A DNA stretch of 64,000 bases from Rhynochetos jubatus (GCA_027574665.1 CM050648.1:42503700-42567699); one strand, 5' to 3'; shown: positions 37,896 through 52,800, numbered from the stretch's first letter. Program-made: numbers and translations. The notes: a model not told the origin generated them from the sequence alone.

Positions 37896-40800
37896 CATCT
37901 GTATTCACTCTTGTATATAAAGCATTTATCTTTGTACTGGTTAAGAGACTAATGAGATATGTCAATTCTTTTGACTTTACAGAAAGAGAACAACGGCTTT
38001 TGCAAAAAGGCTTAAATAGCTCATTTACTGCTGGAAGTTGTGATGTTGGGTAAAAAAATCCTCTCCACCCCCTACAAAACCAAAAAGAACAACTACCTAT
38101 GGTGCAGAACATTATCCTTCTATCCTTAACACAAAATATGTGACAAGTTTCATCAGCAACAGATGCAACCTCCAAAGGTGGGTCAATGTTATCGAGGCGG
38201 TATTAGTGAACAGAACAGGAGTGCTCCCACCAGAAGTCTGCTAACAGTCATAGGGGTAGGCAAGGGGAATATAAGAGGATGCAAGAAAGGGGCAGCAACA
38301 ACAGCCCAGGGCTAGAAAGATAAAAGCAGGGAGGGCAGGAGGGAAAGCCACCTGGTGAGATATTTACAGTGGTTGACTTCTTCCCAGGCTCCGGTTCTCC
38401 TACAGGCAGCAGAGGAGACAGGCTCTTCCTGGGCGATAATTCAAAGCACCGAGCAGCTATAACCAGCCTTCTGCTGTCAACTCCCCTCCTGGGGGAGACT
38501 TCCTCCTTTAAGCTGAATGCAAGATTAAGTTTACTAGGCTAAATTCAGTCTTTGTGAATTCCCATACTATAGATTTTTAAAAATGTCAGTCTTCTAACTT
38601 TCTTTTTAAGGCTCTGGTAAAAATTTTCATTTACCTGAGTGGCAAGATATTTTGGCCAGTGCTGAGTACAAGTGAGTACCCTACCTTAAGTCCTACATGA
38701 ACAGAGAGAAAAGAGACAATCAAAGGGTGATGGGTAGCAGGTACTACACCTCCACAAAGCCAAGCTGCACCATGTCGATACGCTAGCACAGGACATGAAA
38801 AAACACCCCAGCTAATAATTGCTGAGATTTTGAACTCAGGAACATTCACTGGCAACCCTGGAGACTCTTTGTCTCAGCATATCCTCACAACATAGGTGTG
38901 CAACACTTCTTGATTTTTAGATCCTAGGCAGAGCTAGGGATGACACAGACCACAAGTTGACCAGCTATATTAATGTTGAGAAGTTTCTACATGTCAGAAG
39001 TAACCCTTTTTTCACCTACATAAATGCGTAGTGTAAACTATGATGCCCACAGACTTTGAACCTTTCCAGGCTGAACTGATGTAGATGCTCAATTTTTATC
39101 ATACGTGGCTTTTTTTTTTTCCCCTACATCTTTTTCAGTATCTCAGTTCTTTCTCCAGCAAATCAAGAATTATCTAATGATAGATCAGGTCCTTCAGAGT
39201 GGCATTCAGTGGCATCAATCATTCCTTCTCTTTTGGGAGATGAGGTAATATACTGTATTAATAATTGTAGTACTACTGCACTTACTAAAATTTTTGCTTA
39301 TTTCTATAGCTAATGCATGTGACCACATCTAACTCATGTGGCCCTGGTGGTATCAATGGTCTTGTACTCTACATAGTGGGTGTAACAGGCAACTCCTAGT
39401 CTCTAATCCAAAAAGGTACAACTAGACAGTATAGGACAATTTCTGACCTTGGTCATACCATCTCACATTAGCAGTTTTTTTCCAAATACCATCTCAGATT
39501 TTCCAGATAAATTAGATCTGCTTTTATTTTTCTGTCAAAATACACTGCTGTATGTTTTATGGGGAAATAATTTTCCTTTCAATTTTTTTTTGTCTTGTAA
39601 CATTAAAAGATCCATGAGAGAAAATTTAAACATCAGCTTAACAGCACAAGTTTTTTCTAAAAAATTAGTGAAAGAACATTCTTGGAAATCTTATTGCCCT
39701 CTAATCTTTGTAGACATTGTCTTCCCTGTTTTCCCAGACAATCCATAACCGGGGAGAATATAGCTCTATTAACCTTGCTATATCAGCCAGAATGTCAAAA
39801 TCTCTGTTATAAATCTTCATCTTAATCATTTATGATTAAATATTCATATGAGATTATGTGCAACCTAATTCTACACATCCATTTCCACTTCCCTAATTAA
39901 TGACAGACAGCAACAGAGGGGGAAAGACACCACCTTTCTGAAGTAACTAGGCAAAAAAACCCCAAGCTTTTGTAGACGACTTGCATTTCTAAGCACATAG
40001 TTATTTTTTGATCACCATTTAAGAAACATGACTAATGAAGTTATGTATATTGAATTATAAATCTGTTGTTTTACTACAGATTGCTAAGTATTGCCAGTCT
40101 TAATCCCAGTAGCCCCAAAACTTATTTTTATGAAGCTTCACTGGTTTTGGTTCTTCCCCATCTGTCAAAATTTGACATACATACAGTGAAAATTACATAG
40201 AAGGCAACTTTCCAGGGCTCAGTGGGTAAAATTCACTTTTGTTCAGAACAGCAATCTAAGATGTATGAACCACTAAAGATCCTCTTAGTCTTCACTTCTA
40301 TTTAGAAGTGCTTCAGGTTCAAGCACCAATTTTCAGACACCTAGACCCTAGTTGAGAGAGGCTGAAAAAGTGTACCTCATACTAGAACTGATGTCATTGA
40401 TACACATCAGATTTTCAGGAAAAAAAAAAAATTAAACTCAAAAGCTACTAAAGGCATCACTTAAACTGAGGCAGAAAACTCAGCCTGTAAATCAAAGATT
40501 CTAAATGAAAGAGACCTCACAAGAAACATCATGAAGTTTGTCCTTCCATCAGCCTCACCATAATAGATCGTGCAAATAACAGATTCTTTGGTTCAATTAG
40601 AAAGAAAAAAGTTCAGCTCAATTAAAACCTGATCTTGGGAGAGACAGAAACAAGAAAAAAAATATTACATTTTTTTTGCATTAACCTGGAGCAAGTATGA
40701 GCCCATTCATAAGTTGAAGCACCAAATTTCAAAATGACAAGTCACATTTGGTACATGAAACTTCTCTCCCAAACATGCAGAGATTTTCACAAAATTACTG

Positions 40801-40917
40801 GAATAAGCTATCCTCAAATTTGCCCCTTTTCAGCCAAAGATACTTGCTAAATGCAACCTGAATCTGTTGTTATTGCCCCAAATGTCATTTTTCAAACTTA
40901 TTTCGGGAAGAAGCAAA

Positions 40918-40939
40918 GGGGGAGGGGGGGGGGGAGGGG
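40918..40939 (+). repeat. G-rich homopolymer-like tract
   Basis: A run of 5 G, A, 11 G, A, 4 G. The + strand could form a G-quadruplex; the XKR4 transcript would carry the C-rich complement. Such runs are also common sites of assembly error. Confidence 0.85.
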
Positions 40940-43900
40940 AAAATTGCCTGGCTCCATCCTCTGCTGCTTTTTCTAATTGCATTTAAATGATCCGTGCAAC
41001 TGGTCTCCTACAACTTCCCTGAGGGGTAATATTTCACAGTCTAGCTAGTCTCACTATTGAAATGCATCCTGTTTTTCAGCAAAAAATTTCACTAGCGTAA
41101 AGCACAATCAGAATAATTTTTTGCTGACTTCTAAAAAAAATTTTAAGTTAGTTTTAAGATGAAGAAGTATGCACATACAGAATATCAGCAGAATATACAG
41201 CTCTGAATGCTTTGGCAGTGCAAACAAATCTACCCTGCACAGTGTCTCATGACTACTCATGAGTCCAAACCTGCAGCTGAAATCCAACAATGTTTTGGCC
41301 CAACTATATTTTGTTGTATCTGAATGAATGGTAGTTACTTTTTAAAAGAAAAAAAAAAAAGCAGCAATGTGCACCTAAAATGATTTTCCCATATTATACA
41401 CAATATTTGATTTATTTTATAATTACTTTCTCCAGCTCACCCATGTGACTGCATTTGAGCTTAGGAAGCTCTGGTCCTGATTCTTCAGCTGCTTGTGTAT
41501 GTACTTAAGACAGGTGAGTGGTGTGGTGTTTGCAGGACCAGAGTGCCGTATGTTTCCTCACTTTGAGTGTTGCTGAAGCACTGAAAAATCCCAACTCTCT
41601 GGGAGGGGGGAAAAAAGGTGTCACTGCTCACAGTGATCGAGTTGCAACTATTATTAGCAAGCTTACAATACAACTTTTTTTCTGTCCAGCACGAGTAAGA
41701 TACTACTTTGTGAATTTCTGAAATGCAGTCAGTTGGCTGATCAAAGGAGTCAGACACGTTAAGCCTGTGGGGACTTCATGTGGATCCTAAGGCATGGTGC
41801 CTCTGCCTGCAGACCGGCATGCATGGTAACGTGCCCAGTTACCTCTTGTACTTCCAGCAGGTTTAACACTCCATGACATTACACCAGCCTTACTCCTAAC
41901 CATCACTTTCAGTCTAGCCTCAGTGAAGCACTACTGTGGTGCTCAGCACAAGAGGGAGCACATTCCAGAATCAGTCCAAAACAGTTTTCTTCAGACTAAC
42001 TAAATTTCTGAAGCACACAGATTTCTGAAACAGCAGGGAAAGAGACAACTCCATGTCTGAGGTTATAAAAACTCTAGTATGAACCGAACAAATACACACT
42101 ACCAAACACAGCCTCAAGAAAGCTCTTCAACCCTACCTGAGATATACTTATGTCATTACAATTTTGGACAAGGAATATATAATCTGGCTCAGTGAAGCAA
42201 TACCGTCCTGTTTCTCAATTAGTCTCATTCTCTGGCTCTTGTGCAGGTTCTGCAGCAGCAGGTGAAAACATTTCAAACTATAAAAGTTACAATAAATCCA
42301 TTTGCACAGTATCTTTAAAATCTAAAAAGAACATAATGTTACTACAAACTACTACCCACACAAAGCCCACCACCACCACACTTCGCAGGAACTGACAAGA
42401 GTCCTTTGACTGTCACCCTAGAAACTCCAAGCAGGAAGGCTTACAAAGTACTGAGGACATGGTCTATTAAAATACTAAGGCCAGCTTTTGTTTGAACTAG
42501 TTTATCTCCAGACTCCAGATCTAACATGAAGTTGGTCACAGTTTTCAGCTCTAACTATTCATTTCCTCTTGTCACTTTGCGAACACCCAAGTCAACGCCT
42601 GAATGCTCATGGCTGCTGAGCCGCCAGTAAGCTCTCATCGAGACTGCATATCTAAAGGGCAGATTGCACCTTCTGAAAAACCTTGGTCCCACATATTATC
42701 ATAGCAAAGTTTAAGCAACACTTTCTGGCATGCTGCAACATATGGAGAGCTCTAATTTAACTGTGGTCTCAGGGTACGCCACAGATACACAAGCTTGAAT
42801 CCTATTTGAGAAGATATTTAGCGGAAGCTTAAATCATTGACTCTGAAGTTTAAGTCCTCTGATTTCATAGCATGTGACAATACATCTCTGTGGAGCAAAA
42901 TCAAAATGTAGAAAGCCTCAATTTGTTTTGACTGTATTTCTACCAGCAATTTTTTTTATCTGTTCAGATCATGCCTGGAGAATAAACAGAATCCCAATAT
43001 GCTCAGACCAGGCTGTGAAATGCAAACTTCTCTCTGATATAAAATTCAGAATTTTGAAAACAGAAGGAGCTATAGGTTGGAAATTCTGGGAAAATGTCAA
43101 CGCAGTGATTCAAATGTAAGTCTCCTGGATGGGAGGAGAGGAACGAAGAGACTAAGAGCTCAAGTTCTCAGTGCACCATGAGCTTTGAGCTCCTCAGTGG
43201 GGCCACGGCCACACAGTGCCCCTCTTGTAATTCAGCTGCGTGGGTTGTACTGGTGTAAACCTTCTAGTGAGTTAGTTCCTTTCCTACTCTACAGCCCCTT
43301 GCTAATCCCCTTCGTGTCCAGCTCTGCTGAAAACTTTCAGGGTGCATCAGAAGTTGCAGACAGCTTCTGCACACCACATTGCCTTCATCTATAAAATTCA
43401 GCACAGTACTGAGTAGGTGATCAGGTCAGCCGGGCAGTACCAATCTTTAGTAAATCCAGTGGCACTTTATTCCACTCCCCCCCTTTAACTGCACACCTTT
43501 AGAAAAGTTTTCAAAAGAAAGGATACTTAAAACTTTGTTACTCATAGACGTATAGTTGCAGAATAATTTCTTCTCCAGTCCTCTGGTACCATCTCTACCT
43601 TAAAAGATTCAAAATATATATTTAACTCGCCAGCTTTTTCAATATTCTGGAATGGAAATTATTAATTTCTGCTGGTTGTACAAAGCTACTCATTTACTGT
43701 TGCTTTCACTGCAGCTGTGGTTATTTCTGGTTTACTACCTTCATGCGCATTATCTGTATTCCCTTTGCCACCATGGTAACATAATCATCTTTATGGAAAA
43801 ATAAGGGAAAGCACCAAGTCATATCTAGATTAATACCCACCTTCACAACGTAGTCGCTCTTTCTTCCTTCTTCTGTCCCTATTACATAGCTGAAGAATGT

Positions 43901-46900
43901 TTTGCTATTTGTTATTTCTTTTATAAAGCCCAGCTCAGCTTGGCTTTGGAAATTCTCACTTTACCTCCAAAACTCTGGAACTCTGAGACTTAGTGTGAGT
44001 TGCTGATAAGACAACTAGGAGGGAGTGCAAGGGGGGTGGGGGGGTGTAGCATCTCTTGCTTACTCCTAATGGAGTTGCAATGTCTTAAAACATACACACT
44101 TTATTTCAGAGCCACACCTTAAATATTTATCTTTTTTTGATGTTCAGATTCCTGGCAGTGTTAGCATCAAAGAAATTTAGAATATCTTTATATATTTATA
44201 TCTGCAAGTTGCTGCTACTAGCAATTGTCCTCAGTTAAGAAATTTTGCTCTTTTGGAAAAAAAAAACCAAACCACCCACAGAAACCCTACACCAAACATT
44301 TAGCAATTTATTTCCTCAAGAAACATAAAAGAAAGGTATCTGTGAACAGTCTGTTGAAGGTTATTTGGTGTTACCATCCTTCCACAGTGTCCTCAGTGCT
44401 TACTGAGAAATTCTAGAGATCCTAAAACATCCAAATAACAAAACACAACACTAACATCTTATTAATACATTAAGAGCTTCATGAAGACTGTCAGCTACCA
44501 CATGCAAATATCTGTGACAATTACTAATATGTGGTGTTCTCCAATAACCATTTAAGTGTTTAAAATCTCTCCCAATGATAAAGATCCCAGACTTCTGGAA
44601 TGTCCACCCTTCTCACACAGAACTCCAGCAATCCATTACAGCAGCCCAACGCTGCCCCAGAGAAATCACCTTTGCAGACTTAAAAATCCAAGTAGAGAAC
44701 TGCAGGTATGGTACTGAGTATTAATGACATAATGACTTGGAAGAGTCACATGTGTTCAAAAAAATTCTTTCCTCCATATTATAACCTCCACACCTATTCC
44801 TAGTTATGAATTCACCTGATTTGAGTTCTACACAGACACTCCTACTTCTTCCCTTTTCTTGCAGAGGTTTTTGGCCGGTCTGTATCCATATTTCAGTTTT
44901 TCCTTAGGGACAACACTCAGCCACTGAACAGATCTAGCACAATCCTAGCAGCAATGTGTCCTCCACACATTCTCAGCAGCTTAGAATCTTCTTTGCTAAC
45001 CATATTACTATTAACGTCTCTATATCTGCTGTTGTATCCTCATTTCCCCAATTTTATGCCTCTTGCCCTAATTTTACACATAAAATTACATAAACAAAAT
45101 AGACAATACCTAAGTTTCCCCAATCTCCTCTCATTTCTCTGTTTAAAGCCCTTCTTCCAGATAGGTCAGCAGCAACTTGAGGCCAGTTTCTCAGACAAGA
45201 AGAGTGCATCTTTAGACATCTCTTTCAAGCAGCTGCACATTAATGGCTGGTGCTTCAAAACACATCCCTTGTAGCTTTATGAGTTGTGGGCTGATCACCA
45301 CTGTTCCTTTGTGCATCCACTCTCTTATCCCACTGGAACATAAAGGAAATTTCTGAACATCTTAAATCAAAGCAGAAACACATCTACCACTGGCCTAATG
45401 TTCCTTGCTTCCCCATGCATGCCGTATCCTCAGCAGACTGTTTCCAAGATGAAAATCTCTGCCATAGTGCTGATGAAACACCAGGTTAACCATAATGAAC
45501 ACGGCCAACATTTTCACGGTAACAAGCCAAATCTCACGGCATTACACTTCCTCAGGTAAGCAAGGATTTACATGAAGAGGGGGATGAGTCCTCTTGCATC
45601 CTTCCTAGATCTGCTCAGATAATACTGAAACTTCAGAGAAATAGTTATTCAGCTACAGCCTTCTCTGTAGGCACCTGAGTTGTGAGAAAAGCCTTGGCTA
45701 CCTTTTCCCTTTAGCAGCCAGATGAATTGGAGAATGATAGAGAAGAAGGGAGAGCAATTATCTCTTTCACAAGAACACAAAAAACCATGTTACTCCTCAA
45801 TGACGTTCCTAGAGGAACACTGCCCTGGGCTGCACCTTATCACTAAGGTAGTTACATGTCCCTGTGACTTCATTATATACCCTTGGGATAAACGCTGTTA
45901 TGGTAGGAGACTTCCTAACTATAGGGTTGCTAGAAGCTACCGACCCTCGCGGGCACAAGGGACAAATTCATCAAGTTATGTATTGCACTTTGATTGTGGG
46001 CATCCCTTGCTTTCAATGCAGGCCCTCTTCCATGGATATGAACCAGAGGTAAGTTGCTATGGTTTAATTGATGACAGCCATAATCACTCATGGGAGTGCT
46101 TATTCTCATCCAGTGTTTAGACTAATTTTGTGCAGAGCCAAAAACAAAAGGAATTTTGTGCCGTATTTGTGATGCACCAAGCATCAACCTGCCCGAATAG
46201 AGCCGAGCCGAAAAGCGATGTAGTGAAATCCTATCCTGAGTTCAGGGATGACAGATTTGTAGCCTTCTTCTAGTAGCACACAACACCCATGCCACAGAGG
46301 TACCCCCAGCTCTGCATTAGGAAATGCACTAGGGCAAGGATAGTAGAGTGAGAAGGAATGTCTCTTTTTAGACATAACTATTTAAAACAGAAGAAACAAT
46401 CCTTCCCAGCACAACCAACAGCTAACACTTGTGTAGGGTGTTGGCCTACTAGTGGCAAAGGAAGAAACCAAAAAACAAAATAGGCTGTTTTTTAAAAAAA
46501 AAAAAACAAACACACGTAGGTAAAACTTCCACAAGGAGGCTGCCATCAGCAGATGGATCCCATAGGTCAGACAGCTCAGGAAGGGTAGGCCCAGCCTGTC
46601 ATCCACAGGATAAAGCAAAATAACTAATATACTGAAATCGTGCTTCAAAATTATAGTTTAAAAAGTTGAAAGAGATGCTGGTTAACAAAGGACAGAAAAT
46701 ATTCACATGCTCTGAAACTGGTCCTGGGCAACAATTTGGATTTAGAACACAAGCAGGCAAACTCTGATTTAGCATGTAATTAAGAAATCATCTCTGAATT
46801 ATGCAACTTTCATTCACTTTAGAAGATATGAGAACACTGCAATCACTTGCCAAGTTTGATCCCAACATGCCATGGGGCAAATGAAGACCCTAAACTGTCA

Positions 46901-49512
46901 TATTCTATTTAAATCATATGTAGGCGAAAGTGAGTGCGATTGCTCGGTATATTAAATTACTACTAGTGTGTTGATATTTCCTCATGAACAATCTATGGTT
47001 CTGAATTATTTATTGAGGAGGAAGTGGCTTTTGAAGTGAACATTATTTCTCTCTCAGAGCTAATGCCTGAATATGATAAAGCTAGTTGCAAAGAGAAAAA
47101 GGAAATTAAAAAGATGGTATTTCCATGACTAACATCTCCCAGGTTTTACCCAATTCCTGCATGCATTTCTTCTCTTTGTGAAGTCTATATGCTAAAGTGA
47201 TGTTCACCTAAAAAAATAGCAAGACATGGGACAATCTGTGCCAGGAAATTGCTTGCAACAAATCACAGCTACATACACATTCAGTGATAGCAATCAACAG
47301 CAGCACTAGACTATTCCCATGGCTTTGTGTGCTTCCTTGCCTCTAGAATTTAACACTGCTCATAGAAATGCAGCTTCAAGGGAGCTGCAGAGCAGCCTTC
47401 CTCTGGCATCAAGAGTGGAACATCACAGAATCAAAGAGATCTGGGTTCTAGTGGAGATGAAGGACACTTAACTGAGCGTGGAGTGACAGTAGGATCAGGG
47501 AGAAGGACCCAATTCTCCCCCTGGTCCTTCAAGTTCTCAGGCACATTTTTCAAATCCTTGCCCTCTCAACAAGAGTCTTCACAGGTTATTGAGGATGGGG
47601 AAGCAAAAACACAGATGAAGCAGCAGCAGACTCTCACATAATAAGGTAAATCCAGTGTGACACATTCTGCATTATGACCAAATTAGAATTTATGGAGTCA
47701 AAGAGGTATTCTCACAATAAAGCACACTCTTGAGTGACAGCTGCAATATTTGAACCTAAACCAATTACTTGAAATGAACATAAATAATTCTCATCTTCCT
47801 TTCTCCTGCCTCATAACTATTAAGGTTGCTATTCATGAAGAATTGTCCAAAGAATGATTTATGGCATGCCATTAGAAGACATATTTCTATCGTAATTCGA
47901 CCATTTATTTGTAACTAGTTTATATACACTAGACATGGATCAAAACTTTTTGTAACTTTTCTGTAAACAGATTTAGTGCAGGGTTTATTCTTATTTCAAG
48001 GTTATTCTTCAGTTTTCAAGGTGCCAAAGTTAACCTTCTTTAATAACCAATCCTTTGTGTCTACTAATTAGAAATATCCAAAACAATTTGCTGTTTAAGT
48101 CATATGTCATTGCTTCTGATCCTTGATTGGATGAGTAATTAAATTAAGTAAGACCCATATGAATTGTGAATATTACTACTGAATATGTAATTAAGGTTTT
48201 GATTAATATTCTGGCACTCAGGCTTAAAACATACCTTCCAGAAGTATTTGGACTAATAAAGTTCAAGCTCAAAAAATCAGTACAAGTCGTTAACACAGTC
48301 AAACTGAATTCAAAAGTGAACTTCAAAAGAATACTTGTAAGGTTTTTTTCTATGATGATGGTTATGACAAGTGTCCTTTTAAGATGGACTCCTATATTAC
48401 TGCTAGTTGTCAAATAAAGCTACTGGTCATCTTTCCTCCTTAGGTGTGGGAATAAAGTTTAAAAGTTAGGGATATAGGTTTTGCTGAGATACTGAAAACA
48501 TCCTGTGTTAATAGAAGGGGATAATTTAAACCCCAATTGTTTCAACACTTAATGAATCATTTTATGGAAATGTAAAATCCTTTAAGACCTAGCATTATAG
48601 TCAAAAAATGAAATATTACATTTTTTCTTGTAATACAGTTCTATTTTTTTTACTTAGAGTATCCATTAGGAACATTTTTTATGTCATTACTGAAACACAT
48701 TTAATTCAGCTGACAGTCAACATCTCTCAAAGTTCTTCTCAACCAATACTTTATGCTCTTAAAGCCAATCAGGGTACCTGATATTTAATAAGTAGAAAGG
48801 CATGGATGTATTGTTTCATTTTTTATTATGGAAATCACTCATTTGTAAAATTCCACAAATAATAATTTATTAACATGATTTCTGCATCAGTAGGATATAC
48901 CACAAGTCTCTACTCGTCCTATTAAAAGATGCTAGCCTGTAGAAAAATTCAGGCTCATATCACAGAAGGGGTTGACTCCCTCTTGAGAGTCAAGAGGCTG
49001 TATAATAAAGAGATGAGTAGTCTAGGGACAGTTAAACTCAAGGAGAAGGACTGAGTCCAGGACTGGAATTGACTTAGAGGTAAGTCTGGAAAGGCACCTG
49101 CTCAAGAACACCACTCTGCTCTGAACATGTTCTTAAGCCATGAGAAGTAGCAACTTCTCATTACTTGTATTACAGAAGTACCTCAAAACCTGCAGGTAAT
49201 AAATATCAGCCTCCAGCCACGCTAAGAAATTTTCAAAGGATAGAAAGAAAGCTTTCTTCCAAACAGCTTACCACCTTACCAACATAGGTGAGGCTGGAAA
49301 CTCTTAAGACATTTCACTGGCAGAGGAAAGGAGACAAAGAGTAAAGACCTGCTCTGGGCTGCCTGAAGCAAGTCCCACATGAAGAACCTCCCACAGCCCG
49401 ATTCACAGGTTGGACATGCAATCAGCATTCTCCCTTTAGAGGGGCCATATTTTTTACACTGATGAGTGCAAAACCCCCACAAAGTCACAAAACAAATGCA
49501 AATTCTCAGCTT

Positions 49513-49599
49513 ACCTGACAGCACCTGAGCAACAGGTCCAACCTGGCAAGAGAACAGGTCCACTTCCATTAAAGCCTTCCCAGCTCGTGGGCTTTTATA
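49513..49599 (-). promoter_or_regulatory. Candidate intragenic TATA promoter with short first exon and splice donor
   Basis: On the minus strand, GAGTATAAAAGCCC has a consensus TATA box (49599-49592). About 80 bases downstream is a good donor, TGTCAG|GTAAGC, with GT at 49514-49513. A start about 30 bases after the TATA box would give a first exon near 50 nt in the XKR4 direction. The surrounding block (49276-49800) is GC-richer than neighbours and is open in one minus-strand frame, so an LTR-type promoter from an unrecognised retroelement is a serious alternative. Confidence 0.3.
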
Positions 49600-49800
49600 C
49601 TCTGCTTGTCCAACCCCACCAGCAGGCTTTACAAGAGTCAGCCTCTTCAGAGACAAACTCAGATACTGATGGAGGGGTGGCTTGTTTTGAACCCTTTGCT
49701 AGTTTTCTCAGCATCCCTCTTGATTCAATCCAGCTGTGCAGAGATCACACCCAATAATTAATTAATTCTCTTAGTCAATTGGATCATTATTGGAGCAGCC

Positions 49801-52800
49801 TCTGCCACACGAGTGACACTAACAGAATGAAGACAGGTTATAGAAAAACACACATCTCCAAAATTTCATTTTTTTGGCACAGAAAAAATAATGAATGGCA
49901 TACTTAAAGACCAAACACAGTCCTTAGTTCAGTAAGGTAATTTTCATACTCTATTATCATGAGTTCTTAATTAACCTGCGTGGTAAAATTCCTAACAAAT
50001 GGCTGTTGACTGTAAATGCAATCTCTCCTTTTGACACATGCATTAATGCACTATTGTAAAGGTTCAAAGACGTTATTATTGAGTTGTCTCAGCCACATTA
50101 ATTATCCTCTGTACTGTATGTGGCTTCACCGGGGTAAATCTTCTTTAATTGTCCAGTCTTTACTTACAGAGCATCTTTGTTTAATATACTATGAACTCTT
50201 TTTACATTTATGCTTTTTCCAATAATTCTGTGTTGAATGTAGCTTCCACCAGTACTACTGGAAACGCTCTACACTCAGCTTATTTGTCTGCTGTCACCCA
50301 TACATGTAATTGTTTCTGAAGCTGAAATGTCTAGTGCTTGGAAGGTTTGGGCTGAAGTGGATTCTGGCACCTCCACTATCTTTAAAAAAATTCATAACCT
50401 TTGTTACCCATGCCATTTTTTTTCCACTGCATGTTGGACACAGTTTACAAAGCAAACTAACAAAAAAGGAAAACAGCACAAGAGAGGAAGAGATGAGCTA
50501 ACTTAAAGCAGCAAAACTGGGTAGGTAAAGGAAACAGGGTGAAAGACAGGACTTTTTAAACTGTATAGCATATTACGGGTGTAATAAGTATAAACCCTTG
50601 AGGAAAGAAATCATTAAAATATTAAAATCTTGCTTTAATATCCCAATGTTGTCCATTGTGGAGAGATGTTCATGTTTTCAACATGTTTAACTTAAAACAT
50701 GTTTTGACAGGCACATTGAAATTATAGTTTTAATTGTTTCCACCTAGATAATTTTCCATCTGAGTATCTCAACGTATGTTACAAAAATGAAGCTTGATGA
50801 TACCCATATAACAACTAGACTGCAAATACATACTAAATAACTAAAGGATAACTTTTTCAGAAGCATGCACTGCTTTTGACTGCTCAAACTGAGACATTTT
50901 AGATCTCCTTCACCTTTTAAGAAAAAAAAGGTATTAAGTTCCACTACAATGAAGGTAAGAGAGAGCTGTAATTCTTCATTTCTGAATCACAGATAGGTAA
51001 AAACTATGCATACTGAAAACTGGGCTCCACCTGCTGTGGAGTTTCTGGTGAGGTAGGAGGCAAGAAGCTGGGACACGAAGATAGGGTTTTATTTCAGCCA
51101 CAAAACCATGCTCCTTACCTTGATAAAATCAACTACAAAAAATGTTATCAGGAAATAACTCAGATCAAGCACTGGGAACTCAAGCATTTTTAAATTCCTG
51201 TTTAATTCACTTTTGCGAGAGACGGCAGAGGAAAAAGGGGAAACAACTACTGAGTGACACATCAAAAACATCTTTCTTCCTTCTCTTTTTCTATGGTTGA
51301 CTACATATGACAGGGAAAGGTTGATGAAAAAATGAATAAACCAATCCTTCAGCTAATTCACTCCCATAAGCTAAGCAGGCATCTCCATGTAGATCTGTAT
51401 TACGGTGCTGTTTGTGGTTACACTATACAGGAAGGATGAATGTTTGCAAACAGAAATACTGGCGGCGTGCTTTTAGGGTAAGAGAGAAAGAAGATTAACA
51501 GGTGGGAAACAAACATTAATTAGGCAGCAAGAAAGAAATACAGAGAAATCTGTATTTGATCCCATCTGAAGGCCCAAAATATTAGGTATTCCTCTTTGGC
51601 CTCACAAACATTTCTCTCAGCATGATGACACAGGTCCAGCAAGAAGGACAGTAAATGTCCCCATCCAGCCTTGACTAAGCCTCGGTGCAGGAAGTACTCA
51701 GAGAGACAGGATCTGAGCCCTCGCAGCTGGGAAGGGCGGTGGACTCAGATCTCCTAAACCTGAGCAAATACTCTAATCATAAGGGACATTTCTCTAGTAC
51801 TACAAAACAAGGCAAAGTCAGTAATACTTGTCAGGATCTAAGCTCATCATTGCTCATAAAGCAGGTTTAAACAAGGCTTGTCAACTGTATCCACTAAGGG
51901 ATTTTGGTGCCACTCCAGCCTAGCTTCTGGTTTGCAAGGGGCTTAAATGAGAAACAGGAATTCGGGCTGTGTGCTGGGGAGGTTCTGGACACAGCTAAAA
52001 CACAGAAATACAAGCCTCTAGGGCGCTTTCTAGTTGAACATTATGGTCTGTTATGTTTAAGTTCCTGAAGAAATGTCCTAACAAGGCTGTTGAGCCCAAT
52101 TTTCTAGATCATATTTTCAGGTCTATATGCCTGAAGAACATCTAAATTCCACTTTGCGGAGGTAAAGTCCTATTTCAGATGTGGCTCACAGAAAGATTTT
52201 CATATAAAGTGAGCATGTAAACCTTAGGGTTGAAAAAAAATAAGAATAGACACAACTCCACCCATACCCCTGTTTAAGATAAAAAAACCCCACACATTTA
52301 TAATGACAGAGATTATCATTCCACACTAGCTACTATTAAACTGTGACAGTATCAGCACAGTGGCTTTTTGTTGTTTTCTGCACATGTATAGATCCCTCTA
52401 TAGAAAACTGTATTCTAGTGCTTGATATTACAAGGTACTTTCCTTGGACCTGCTGGAACTAATCTACTGATCCTATTCACCACACATGGAAAAGCAGCAC
52501 CCAAAGAAGTTGGCAGGACCCTAGAATAGATCAGATGTTTACATGAAAACATCCCATTAAAGTGAGTAATGTTGAGAACTGTGGCACCGCTAACCTTCAT
52601 TCTTAAGGGCAGAAATCAATCTGATATATAGCGGGTGACAGAGAGCAGGAAAACTGTCCTTCCATCTGCAGGTTAATTCACATTCTACTCACTGTAGAAC
52701 ATCAGCATCTCTCTCTAAAGCAGCTGGTCCCGGTCCTTGCTACATTAGTCTTGCCTAAGTCACACCTTGCAATTTTGGAAGAACAAGAATAAGTTTCTTT

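Larger units (their letters stand above)
34794..49275 (-). other. XKR4 intron 1 (part)
   Basis: AT-rich intron. Inside are a perfect 18-bp palindrome at 37878-37895, a G-rich tract at 40918-40939, another G-rich stretch at 44031-44046, A-runs near 41,350 and 46,494, and an open + strand stretch bracketed by splice-like signals at 45715-46048. No exon of XKR4 is recognised on the minus strand. Confidence 0.55.

Noticed and set aside
49276-49656. 126-codon minus-strand protein gene
   Set aside because: No recognisable domain, and a splice donor interrupts it; the promoter/LTR reading fits better and is reported as a finding instead.
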